Shown here one piece after another: positions 52,951-64,000 of a stretch of DNA of 64,000 nucleotides; position 1 is the first letter of the stretch; the number at the start of each line of letters is the position of its first letter. A program made the position numbers and the translations under genes. The notes beneath the pieces are model-generated. The model did no database searches and was not told the origin of the DNA. It saw nothing but the letters and a program-made list of their open reading frames with translations. Source of the stretch: Oxyruncus cristatus. Lineage: Eukaryota; Chordata; Aves; Passeriformes; Cotingidae. Location: the NCBI GenBank assembly GCA_013399855.1, contig VXAY01006834.1, positions 21,299 to 85,298 of the forward strand, given 5' to 3'.

Positions 52951-55900
52951 TAAAATTTTTTAAAATTTCTGTGTAGCACTGAACACTTGACCTGAAAGCA
53001 CCGTTTTTTTTTTTTTTGAAGTAGCACACAAACCACCCCCCATTTTTATAAACTCTCAATAAAACATCTGATAAAAGGCAAAAAGAAGTAAGCACTCTCA
53101 GAAAAGACTAACCTGGAATGGGAAGTGGAAGGGCTGTACAGCTTGTGGGGACACAGCAGAAAAGCTGATGAAGGTCCAGCATGAGAACAAACGAACACTT
53201 GTAACACCCAGGTAGTGCTGATATATGTGACCTTAGGAATGATGTTACTACCCTTGACTTAATTTTGTGATCTGCAAATGAATAAGCCTTCCAAAATTTT
53301 AGCCTGAAAAATTCTATGGATGGAGTCACCTTATCCAGAAAGATAAAGGGCAGATATTACCCACCACAGTTCCCATTTATTTGGTATTCCCAAAACCGAG
53401 TGTCAGCCAGCCTGCTGTGGTGGGGCTTTTCCATAAGGGTACAGACAGAAGGAATTCTGTTGGCTTCTCTGAAATTCAAGGGATCTGCAGCCATTGTGAT
53501 ACTGTTAGATTCAGGATTGTCTTCTATCCACTCTTCTGCACATCTCAGCAAACACAGGGACTCACAGTTATCAGGCCCTCCACAATTCCAGGGAAAGTAC
53601 ATTCTTGATCACTGCACCAAATTTCTCCTTCCAGCAAGTCTGTGAAAACTGTATATAATGGTTTTTATTGCTTTCCATTTCCTCAGACCTCTTTTAACCC
53701 AGGCTCTGGTCCACCCAGTCAACGCTCTTTTTCCTGTTCTGACAAAAGCAGAGCAGCTCTCAAAAGCCTCACCAAGCTCTGAACACACGGAAGAAGAGTT
53801 ACTGTGCTCACAGCAGAAAGTGGCTGTTTCCCTGGACAGCTAAAGACGAGCTTCCCGTGCATGCTCCACGACCCCACGGCAGATGGTATCAAGACAGTTG
53901 TGCTGCAGGTGACTGACACAATAAAAAGTCTGTCAGCACCTCCAAGCCTCCCAGAACGGACTGCAGTTGTAGTCCCTGGACCCATGTGAAACCCTGTACA
54001 ACAGACCCCTCTGTAAGCTTCCCCCATCAAACTAACAACAGGTTACTTTTTCTCATCCTGTTTCTGCAATTTGGAAATCTTCCTAGAGTGGCAACTAAGG
54101 ATGGAAAAAAAAAAAAAAAAAATCCCAGAAATGAAGCAAGGAAAGCCTGGAGATGCAGCAAGTAGCATTTAGCTTCTCCCATGCCCTGCAAAAGGGGCAA
54201 GGGGCACTCAGGAACATCTCCCTCGGGATCCTCCCAACTTACTTTTACCACTTAGCAGTGAGCTGCAGCTCAGAGGAAAAACTGCTGACAAAGTAATGAA
54301 CTTGCCTTTCTCCTAATGATCTTAAAATCATTCTTTTCAGTACATTTGTTCTCCACACTGAATCCACCAGGACTGTCTGTCATTAAGGAAAAGGGAGGTG
54401 CAGATGAATGACATTCTACAAGAAACTGTTAGAAAAAAAGTTAAATACTCAGGAAAAAAAAAAAAATCAAAACTGATAAAAAAAAAAGAACCATCCTGAA
54501 ATAGTGCCAACTACAAGCAGAACAAAACCACATGGAATGAGCTGAGCAAACTGGATTTGTAAATAAATTTGGAAGGTACCTGTGGACCATGGGAAGCCCC
54601 ACTGAGACCCTACTCTTTTCCACCTTGTTTTTCAGTCCAAGCTCATGTACAAATGCTCCCCTGCTTTCTGCCAGGCCCCAGGGGAAGGGAAAAGACATGA
54701 TCACTCCACCTCAGGAGTCAGGAGTTCCTTCTGCTGCCAAAGGCTGAAGCAGGTGAGATCTTACAGCCATGCTGGACACTTTCATAACCTGCCTAGGGCA
54801 GTCAGGGCACTTCACATGGTCTCTAACCCCACACACATCTGTGTAACAACAGTTCTGCTTCCTGCACAGGAACTGAGATCCTCCTCTGTAGAAGGAGTTC
54901 ACAGCAAAGAACAGTCATGAAATGCTGACCCCTTCATATCTTTCACATTCCCTCATCTATGTATTTCTAGAAGGAGCAGATCATAAGGAGAAGATGAATC
55001 TGTACCTGGCTATTACGGTGAATACTGGCAGGTTTTTTTGTCCTTGTGAGCACCCGTGTTCAAACAGGCTTTTCTTCCCAACTGAGTACATCCTTCTTCA
55101 TCTGACAAGGAGCAAGCCTACCATTCCAGTATTCCTTATTCAACTTCTTTTTTAAAAGATTTTTGAGGAATGGTTCTATCCTGAAAAAACCTCTTTGCAG
55201 ATATTTTTTTTCCTTTCTCTCTCTGCTTCCCTACCTCTTTTTTCCTTGTATTATACTTCTTCACAGAATAGCCTCAGGAAGACACTTTTATGTTGGAGCA
55301 CTGCTTGCATTTCTCTTACACGTGCACTTGTAGACTCTGTGCCTTGCTTTGATTTCCTCTCAAGATTCTGACACTAAAATGTCCATCATCAACTCCTTGA
55401 ATTACTTACCCCAGCACACTTTCTGATCCCGCTGAGCTGTTCTGCTTGGGTGTTTACTTTCCAGGAACGTCACTAGCAAAAGGGTCAGAAAGTTGCATTT
55501 CCCAAACCTCCACTGACAAGCCCGGGATCTGTGTTTCTTGCTTGGATGTAAATATTTGTTAGGACGATCCACACCAGCAGCAAAGCCAACGGTGCAGTAA
55601 TTATCATGTGCTTTCCCCTTCAAACAGAATGGAAACAGCTTTTTGGATTTCTAATTATTTCCACAATCTTTCAAGTTTTTTTAAGTAGTGCAAAAGATAA
55701 CTAACTGGGGAAGCCTGTTCCTGTGTTAAAGATAGCTATTCTGAACAAACTGTATCTAGTTTTGACAGGTTATATATGGCACTTACAAGCAAACACAAAT
55801 ATACCTAACAATACCAGTACTCCTGAAAAGACTAGTTTTGTTCACTGGCAATTTTCACAATGTCACTCACACCAAATCTACCACTTAAAAAACACAAATA

Positions 55901-58900
55901 AAAGACATTACTGACGCAGTTGAGAAAAAATAATGCAAAAAAGCATCTTGTATTTTTTTCTCCCATCTAAAATAAAACAGTCCACAGGATCAAAAATTAG
56001 ACTTACAGAACAGCTGAAGAATAGCCTATATTATTTTTTCAAAGACCAATGCCATGGAAGTTCAAAAAGTGCTCACCATTCCCTGACATATTCAACACGA
56101 ACATCTCCTGGATGTCTTTGCTTGTGATAGTTCTGGTACATTTATTAAGAAGGTCAGTTCTAAATTTAGTGATTCCTTAGGCTAGCAAAGCTATGAGGAA
56201 GGCAACTGGAAAAAATGAAATCTTCTGTCCCCCTTCTTTTGCAATTCATTAAGTTCACAGTCGTTGCCAACTCTTCTCCTTTGCCACGTAAAGCGTCACA
56301 TTATTAAACATTCTGTGAGTGCATCACCTACATCCAACTCTCCAGGGCCACCTCCCTTGGAACAAGGAGCACATGTTCTAACAATTCCAGTGTGGGAGAT
56401 GCTGTGCTGGCAGCACAGTGGCCAGGAAGAGGTTAGCAAGTAGCCAGCTGATGAGAAGTCAATTAAGTCTAGAGGCAAAAATACTGGGAAACTCCAGCTG
56501 CCTATAAAAAAAAAAATTAGTCAGATATTCTAATGGGACTTGAGTTTAAGGAAACCTTTTCTTGACCCCTAAGCAATTTTGCACCAGAACAATAAATAGA
56601 GTAAATGTAAGCAAATTAGCTATTTTGGATTCAGCATAAATAACTCAGAAATAAGCTACTAGAGCTCACAACATAGATAATTACCCTTGAGAAAAGAAGT
56701 AATTAAAAAGTAGCAATATCACCCACAGTTTTAGAAAAGAGGCCTGAAAGGAAGCAGTTCAAAGTCTTTCTGGTCAATCAGCAAAAAAAAGAGAAAAGAG
56801 AAAATGTTTAAATTGAGCTTGCAATTGAATTCCCTGGAGTGCAGAACTCCAGGACACTCCCACTCCAGCCAGAGGCTGTGTCCAACCTCCCAGTCCACAG
56901 GTCAGACTCTTATTTGAGCAAGTATGAACCTGGCAAAACTGAAGCCAGCAGAAAGGACCTGAGGTAGAAAACAAAGTCAAGTACAAACAGAAAAACCCAA
57001 GAGAAAACTGTGAGATTCTGTAGGAATAATCCTACAAACCAACCTGTGACAGCGAGAAGCCTCGAGCAGTCATCCAACCTGACCCAGTACCAGGCTGGAA
57101 AAAAAGCCACCCGGGAGAACAAGGGAACAGGAGAGATGGTAAATCACCTGCCCAAAGAAGATGACTGGGTATAAGGTAAGGTGCTCTCACAGACCAGGAC
57201 AGCTGCCCCTTCCATAAACACGCAAATTAAACAATACTGACCTATGCAGACAAGTAAGCAGCTGCACTAAAGTCTGACGTAGTTCCAGAGTGACGAACAC
57301 TTTTGTCACAACTGCTGTCCCCTTCCAGCAGCTGCTGCTCCAGAGAAGCTCCCAACAATGGCTGCAGCCAAACCGAACAGAAGAATTAACTGAACTATTA
57401 ATTAGTGGGAGCAACGTGCTAATCACTCGGTGACTGTGATACACTAAGAACTAGCAAGCCAACCGTTTATGCACTAGACTATATGTCATTAAGAGAACAG
57501 AACAACTCAAAAGGATATCCACAAAGAAGTAGAAATTGCCTTGTACGCCAAATTATTGTGAGCATTAATCACAGGTGGAGAACAGAAACATCACCTATGA
57601 ACTGATACAAAACTCAAAAAAAAGCAAGGCGTCAGATACATAATTACATATTTTCAGCAAGGGAAAAGGCTCTTGCCACCAGAGTGGCAGAGACACTGTG
57701 CAGATCCAGCATAATATCAAGATCTGGAATGGGAGGGAAAGGTATATGACAAGTTTTATTTAGGGCAGCTGACAGCACCAAAAAGTACACAGGAACCTTA
57801 AAAAAGTATGAATGAGCAACAAGGCAGGAGATGAGCGGTCAAAAAGTAAAGAACCATCAAGCACATATGTACTCCTAAACTAAACGTAACTCAGGAGCTG
57901 AGCCTGGTGCAGACAGCTCAATGAAAATAATTGCACAATTATGCCAAAGACAATGACAGACTGGTTTTTCTTTAAAAAAAAAAAAAAAGAAGGATCAACC
58001 AGAAAAATAATACAGAATTTCTGACAATATATTAAGAAGTCTCTTGCCATGGTTTGCTCCTGGAGATTATTGTTCACTCACATCTAGCAATAAAATGGAA
58101 GTACAGTACAAAAAAGACCTCAGAAATGGGAGGTGGTAAATGCCCAAGAAGACAAACTAAGCTTGAGGAGAAAAGGTGTAAGAGTTAAAAATCATATATA
58201 ATAAGGCTCTGACAAGTGCTCAGACTTCAAAAACAAGGGGAAAGGCCACAAAAAAATAAGAGAAGCATGTTTATAACAGAGTGAAGGAATTTGACCAATC
58301 GAGACATAAACAGCAAAATTAACCTGCAGAAATTACTGTGACACATCAAGCCCAAGCGATAAAAACACTGCTTTTCAAACCAGACATCTACACAAGTAGG
58401 AACATCCACAGCCGGGTCAGGTAAGGTATCCCCGGATGCTCTTGGCACCATTGTGAAGCATCCAGGTGTCACCAGTGCCAGAGACAGCAGACAGGATCAG
58501 ACAGGCGAGGTATGAGAACCTGGGTGGCAATTTTCATATTGCTACTCCTCTAGGGTCAAACAAGCATCATCAAACAAACACACCTTGTTATGAAAAAGGT
58601 CAGTTTTGTTTAACGTGGGAGTTTATTAAATACAGGACTACTATCGTAAACAGCAAAAAGGTTTACTGAAAGGCTGCAGGGAAATAAGGAGAGTCCCTTA
58701 TCAGGTCCTAGCAGGGTGCATGTATGTGCTGGCCCTTCAGCACAGGCAGAGAGGTCATTTCAGAACAGATGACCAGTGAAAGATTATTCTGTTCTTTAGG
58801 AGTGATCAACCCATCAGAGCAACTGGGACATGATGGCAGCACAACAAGGGTCCTCAGCTACCTACCCAAGTTTGTAACCTAAAGCAGGTTCAAAAAGGGG

Positions 58901-61900
58901 TTCAAACATATTTCAGCATCAAAAGAGTTTAAAACCTTTTATAACTGTTAACTCTGTTCTACCAGATTATCTGTACCAATAAATGGGGTAGCGTCGGTGA
59001 GCAATTATGTCACACGTTTCCAGAGCCCATGAGCACCTCCCTTCCTGCTGGAATTCCCCAAAGTCATGGCAATTTGTCCAGTTTTACTCCAGCTCAGGTT
59101 GAGTATTTATTTTTCCGGTTTCCACATGACTGAGCAGAACCATTTTTAAACAGCACACAACAAAGGGAGGAGGCAAACAACCAAAACCAAACAACAACAA
59201 ATTAAAAACCACCCTTTTCACTATTCTACCTACTTAAAGAAATGCTTCTCCAGTGGTTTCTGCAAGGTCTAGATCCCTTCCCTTTATGCTTTTCACTTGA
59301 AGCAAAAAATATTTTCAGTATGTATTAAGATAACAAGCATAACCTTTTAATTTGATGAGGTTTATCTGCTTTCATGGGGAAAATGCTCATTTCAACTCAT
59401 ACACAAAACAATTTGTGTAGTGGTGGCTCAGATATACAGAATATGTCTCAATTGGATTGTTACAATCACAAGACTGAAGGTCCAATTAAGTCCTGTTGCT
59501 GCTATTTTAAGCAACTTTATAATAGAATCCAATCATCAAATAATAATCAACTTCTGAGAGCTTCTCAAAGCCACTACTCTGATTACAAGGCTGCTCCAGA
59601 ACCCCCCTCATATTTTGAATAGGAACCAACTTAAGATTAAGAGCTAGTTAAGACTGATTTACAGATTTATTATTTTAAGTTTACACTGATTTACTCTTTT
59701 TCCCACACTAGCCTTAGCATTTAAACAGTTTTCTTCTCTTTCCAATATTGAGGAATAAGCCCATGTAGATATAATACTGTCCCCTTAGCCTGTTAACTGA
59801 AAAAAGTCAATTTTTCCTCCCTTTATGACGCAGGAGAGAGAACTGACCTCCCAGACCATCCTATCAGCCCTTCCTCACATCTGTCCCAAACTAAGCTTTT
59901 TTTTTTTTTTAAAGTATCCCTGACCAGAATTCTCCACATCTGCTTACTCCCCAGATATACAGCACTCAAGTTTTAAAATCACCATGGTATCAAGTGATAC
60001 ACTCAAGTCTTTCACATTTCTAACTGATAAACCATCCTTTTATATTTCATATATACTTATTATATATAATAATATATCTTTACATATACTATGTGTTAAC
60101 TGTATATTTGTTGTTACTACATGACCATGCACTCTGTACTATCTCATTCTGGTTATCCATATTGCAAATCCTCCAGCTCATTCAGTCCTTCCAGAGAGAC
60201 TCGAGTCCTGCCCTGTACTGACAATGGCCCCCAAACTGCCCCAGCAGATTCCATTAAGGCAGTCCTTTCATAAGTACATCATGACCAAAACACCATTTTG
60301 AATTGCCTCTAGATCGGTTCTTGAAAACTTATCAGCAGCTTCCCTCCAGCCCACACGTCCTCGCAGCACTAACTCATCATTACACCACTACACCACACTT
60401 CGCTCTAGGCAACCAACACGTGCTCTACTGACCCTCACTTTGGTGGGATGAACTGTACTTGCAGTGCTCCTCCAGTCTGGACGCTGCTTGCTCCATCAGC
60501 TCTCCAGCAACCCCGCCTCGTGTTGAGGATAATCCCCCTCACGACACTGTACAAGGGGTTTTCAAATTCAAAGGTGTGGGTGGGCTACAAAACATACCCT
60601 TGCCGCAGATGGGGCAAAGGAAGGGATAAAAAGTATGCAAGAACCATCATCCTTTCCACTCCTGTACCAACAGCTGCCCCACATTCCCCAGGAGCATTCC
60701 CTTGCTCCCCATCACCTTCCCCAGCTGCTATGGCCATCACCAATCCGCCGTAACGAACGCAATGGCTTCTGGCAAGGACTGGAACAGGTACCAGCTGCAC
60801 TACCCCAAATCCACCCAGACAGGGACACCAACAGTGGGGAGGGGGAAATTGGTTGTGTGACCCTGGGAACGAGTCATGGCTCAGGCAACCCTGGCCTCCA
60901 AGCAAGGAAGGAGGCAGGTGCCAGAGCAGAGGGCAGCAGCAGCAGCCCACTTCCATCCGGCACACTTGTGGTCTGCCCAGTCAGCAACAGTCCCGCACTT
61001 CCAGCGGCTGGGTGGGAACACAGACCTCCCAGTCCTGGCACAGGAGGGAGGTACATGGTCTGTTTACCCAGAGATTTCAGGCACATCCGCTGAAATTCCA
61101 TAACCCCCAAAGATTTATTGTAGAAGCTCTGACGCCACTTTCACACAACAACAGACATCCCAGCAGTGAGAAATGAGACTGAAGGGGGAGAAGTTTGTGA
61201 GGGCCTGCTTCCCAAATTCCGGCAGTCACAGGTTTGTGTGCTACATTACAGCTGTTGCGACTGCTGACATCTCATCTCTTATGTACTTATATACCCATTA
61301 CCATAGTAACCAAATTCCTCAGAACATATAATGCAATTTTTGTATCTAGTGTATTAGAACAAAATTATTAAGGTTACAAAGGCAAGCACTCCAAAATTAG
61401 AAAGTGTCAGAATTCAGACTGCCATCTCCCTTGCCAACCCATCTTCTCTTGCTGCCTCCCTCCCCACCTCCCAGGCTCTCAAGTCACCTCTCCTGCAAAC
61501 CTCCAGATCCAGTTCTCCATCAGCTATAGCTCCTTCCTCTCCAACCCCTCCACAGTCCCAGTTTCACTGTACTTCTGTCCTGACATATTCCTATCTCTCC
61601 CCTCTCATCTGACTTTTATGCCTCCTGTATTCACACCAGGCATCTTCCTCCTCCACACTGCCTGAGTGCTCTCCAGGAATGATTCACTGAACACAGGACA
61701 GAAATTCTAGGAACTGGAAACAAGAGGAGCCTCTCCTGTAGGGAAAAGTCCTTCTGAATTCATATAGTCCGGGGTTGGAGCATCTTCTGCTGCTCTCCAA
61801 CGATAACTGTCTGCTCAGCACCAGGAGCTGCAAAATGCCTCAGCAACACATAGTGCTGGTTCACCCTCTTACTACCATTGCACTGCAAGAACAGATCCCA

Positions 61901-62186
61901 CTAAGGAGCAAGCCCCTGTTCCAGGAGGTGCTTTGCAAATATAGAGTCTCCATCTTGATGGAACTTATCTAAACTGTTAAAAGCACAGGACAGGAGTTAT
62001 CACCACCATGAAGTGCCACTGACGTGCAAGCTGGTAGATCTCTGCTGGGCTTCTTCCCTGGTCCACTTGCAGCCTCCAAGGAAGGAACTGGCAGGCAGGG
62101 TAACAGAGTAGCAGCAGCTCCCTCAGCAGACCTCCAACAGCCCCCTGGGCACGGCCTTAAATACCCTTGTATTTAATACCTGGTAG

Positions 62187-62312
62187 CCCCTGGATGCCCA
62201 CTGGCCAGTTCACCAGTATCCAAGCAAAGTTTGCCTGGTAACAACATGGACCCTGAGTGTCCATTGGCTGGTTCCCCAGTATCCAAGCGAGATCTGCCTG
62301 GTACACTTATGG
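62187..62312. repeat. Imperfect 63-bp tandem duplication
   Basis: Two units, about 62187-62249 and 62250-62312, share CCAGTATCCAAGC and TGCCTGGTA at identical spacing. The second unit has CCATTGG, an inverted CCAAT box; the first has CCACTGG. The flank at 62155-62180 is TTAAATACC-rich. This could be part of an LTR or other promoter-like repeat, which I cannot confirm. Confidence 0.75.
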
Positions 62313-64000
62313 GAGGAGTAAGTCCTTGATGTATTCTTGATCATAACTTTTTAACTTTTTTTGCTTCTCTACCTGCCTCTGATGGTTTGTTAGGTACCTC
62401 CTGGAGCTTTTGCAAGTAGCTCAGCTCCTGCAGCATCCTGGCTGTGGCATCAAGGCTTTTTAGCTCCATCCTTGAGGCAATGGAGAAGCAGACTCCATCT
62501 TTTAATCAGTCTATTACAGACACAAGCATGGAATGTTGTGTTTTCTCTGAACACCAGCACCTGCAAGCACTGTGCAGTCAAGAGCTGAATCCACTGCAGT
62601 GGAACACACCCAGCGCATCCAGCACACCTCTACATACAGGTGGTTTCCTAAAAAAATCCATCAAATCACAGATGTAGACATCCTGTTGCTTGACTGCCTC
62701 TCCATCAGAAAGACAGGTTGAATTGATGCATCACATTCTGCACAAGGTAAATGACTACATCTCTTCTCCAAAAAACTGCTTTAAAAAAAATTATCTGGCT
62801 CTTTTCTGGTTTTGGCAGTATTACTAGTTGTCCTAAACATAAGGGATGAAAGAGGTAGGTCAGCATCTGCACCTAAAGCTAATACTTGGAACAACTCAGA
62901 AACAAGGCCCACAAAGCAGGTTTAATGCCCAAGCTCCATCCTACCTGGGTTAACTCTTACTGGGAGTATTTAAACATTTTTTTCATGTACACCAACTCTT
63001 CAGCTCCCAAGCAAGAAAAACAGCACTGTCTTCTGGCCTGAAGAGATGAGGAAAGAGCTGAAGTTGCTTGAAGGTATCTAGTAAGCATTAGAGCATTTTA
63101 AGGCTGAAACATCAATTTTAACTCAAGTAGGAATACATCCATCCTGAATTTGACAGAAAACTGTAATCAGAAATTGGTCTATTCCAACAGCACAGATCCA
63201 AACACCTTTATATTTCATGAGTTCTTTGTGTGCTCACACACAAAGCAGTTTAATCCAGCTGTTCTCAGCAATCATTCACAAAAGCAAATGAACGAAAAAG
63301 AAATAATCAGCAACCATTTCCACTCCTACCCTTTGGCTGAGGGGGACAATAATTTGAATGCTTCAGTCGATGGACAAAACTATTTCCTGTGCCTTTAAAT
63401 AGAAGGTTATTTGAGAGAACGTGCTTTAACACTTGGGCTTTCTGAAAACAACGTGGTCCTGCCTGTTTCAAGGGCTCTGGCCTCAGCTTTTGCAGGAGGT
63501 GAGGCAGGGAGTTGCCAACAGGTGACTTTTTCAAGATTGATCTGATCTTTAGGAGGTGTAGTAAAGGAATAGCGTTGCAAAGAAAAAGCCAATTAAATTA
63601 ACCTTATTTTTCTCCTTAAGCAGTCACGCTGGCAGGGATTGAGCTCGAAGGCCTGTGTCTTGGCCTGCACCGTGCTGGCCGGCAGCAAGTCGCTGATCTG
63701 AAGGCAATCAGTGATTTGGTCAAGGTAAAACTAAAAGCACTCAATCATGCCATCTAATGAAGGATGGCAACGGGAGATGATTACAGCTACCACTTAGAGC
63801 TATAACCATGTGGCACAGCTGGAGCAGGGTTGAGCTCTGTGGTCTGAAAGGCTTCCTTAAGGTGGTGTGCAAGTCTGTGACACAAGGGTCTGGCTCCAGC
63901 AGGACATGAAGTAAAGCACCAGGGAATGAGCACAGGCACAGGAACAGTCCCAAGAGAGCAGTGGCACAAGGGACCTTGGCAGAGGGACGTTAGAAATTTT

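Larger units (their letters stand above)
47675..64000 (-). other. 3' part of TAOK1 intron 1 (5' UTR intron), extending past the window
   Basis: 16.3 kb without a credible coding exon on either strand. It lies upstream of the start-codon exon, whose acceptor is at 47675-47676. No CpG-island promoter is present, so the first exon should lie beyond 64000. Recognisable contents are an (AT)17/(AC)n microsatellite at 49213-49265, a CpG cluster at 49938-49983, 28-29-bp repeats at 52889-52950, several A or T homopolymers (54101-54121, 57973-57987, 59899-59912) and a 63-bp tandem duplication at 62187-62312. The longest open frames (up to 152 codons near 60635) look random. Confidence 0.7.

Noticed and set aside
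60448..61176. Overlapping open frames of about 75-150 codons near 60.5-61.2 kb
   Set aside because: Several frames and both strands are open together, with no recognisable domain or splice pattern; they look like chance ORFs in a slightly GC-richer patch.

Overview
The window is vertebrate nuclear DNA, most likely from a bird. I base this on three spliced genes with GT-AG introns, very compact GC-rich introns at the left end, the gene order GIT1 - ABHD15 - TAOK1 (the mammalian 17q11.2 neighbourhood without TP53I13 in between), and no recognisable SINE/LINE load across nearly 60 kb. A non-avian reptile cannot be excluded from sequence alone. There is no bacterial, phage or CRISPR content, and I see no novel multi-gene system. 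The interest lies in gene structure, long UTRs and intronic repeats.

Layout. Bases 292-2831 (+) hold the last eleven coding exons of GIT1 (463 visible residues: Spa2-homology region, coiled coil, C-terminal paxillin-binding FAT-like domain). Its 3' UTR ends at an AATAAA at 3302. About 270 bp later comes ABHD15 (+), with two coding exons (3591-4426 and 5555-6032) encoding a 437-residue membrane-anchored alpha/beta-hydrolase-fold protein. TAOK1 runs on the minus strand, convergent with ABHD15, and fills the rest. Its poly(A) signal (6092-6097) lies only about 60 bp beyond the ABHD15 stop. It has an 8.7-kb 3' UTR (about 6075-14813) and nineteen coding exons between 14814 and 47579. The 5' UTR continues to an acceptor at 47674/47675, and 47675-64000 is the 3' part of the large first (5' UTR) intron; the non-coding first exon and promoter lie beyond the window. 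The nineteen exons add up to exactly 1001 codons plus stop with every splice phase consistent. This matches the known length of mammalian TAOK1, so the gene is complete and intact at the coding level.

Functionally the genes are neighbours rather than a pathway. GIT1 is an ArfGAP scaffold for PIX/PAK/paxillin signalling at focal adhesions and synapses. ABHD15 is linked to adipocyte lipolysis control through PDE3B. TAOK1 is a Ste20-type MAP3K acting on p38/JNK, Hippo and microtubule/membrane dynamics. Points worth following up are two small uORFs in the TAOK1 leader, interleaved ABHD15/TAOK1 poly(A) signals, Pumilio-type motifs in the giant TAOK1 3' UTR, a 63-bp tandem repeat carrying an inverted CCAAT box, an isolated CpG cluster in intron 1, and several short intronic duplications.
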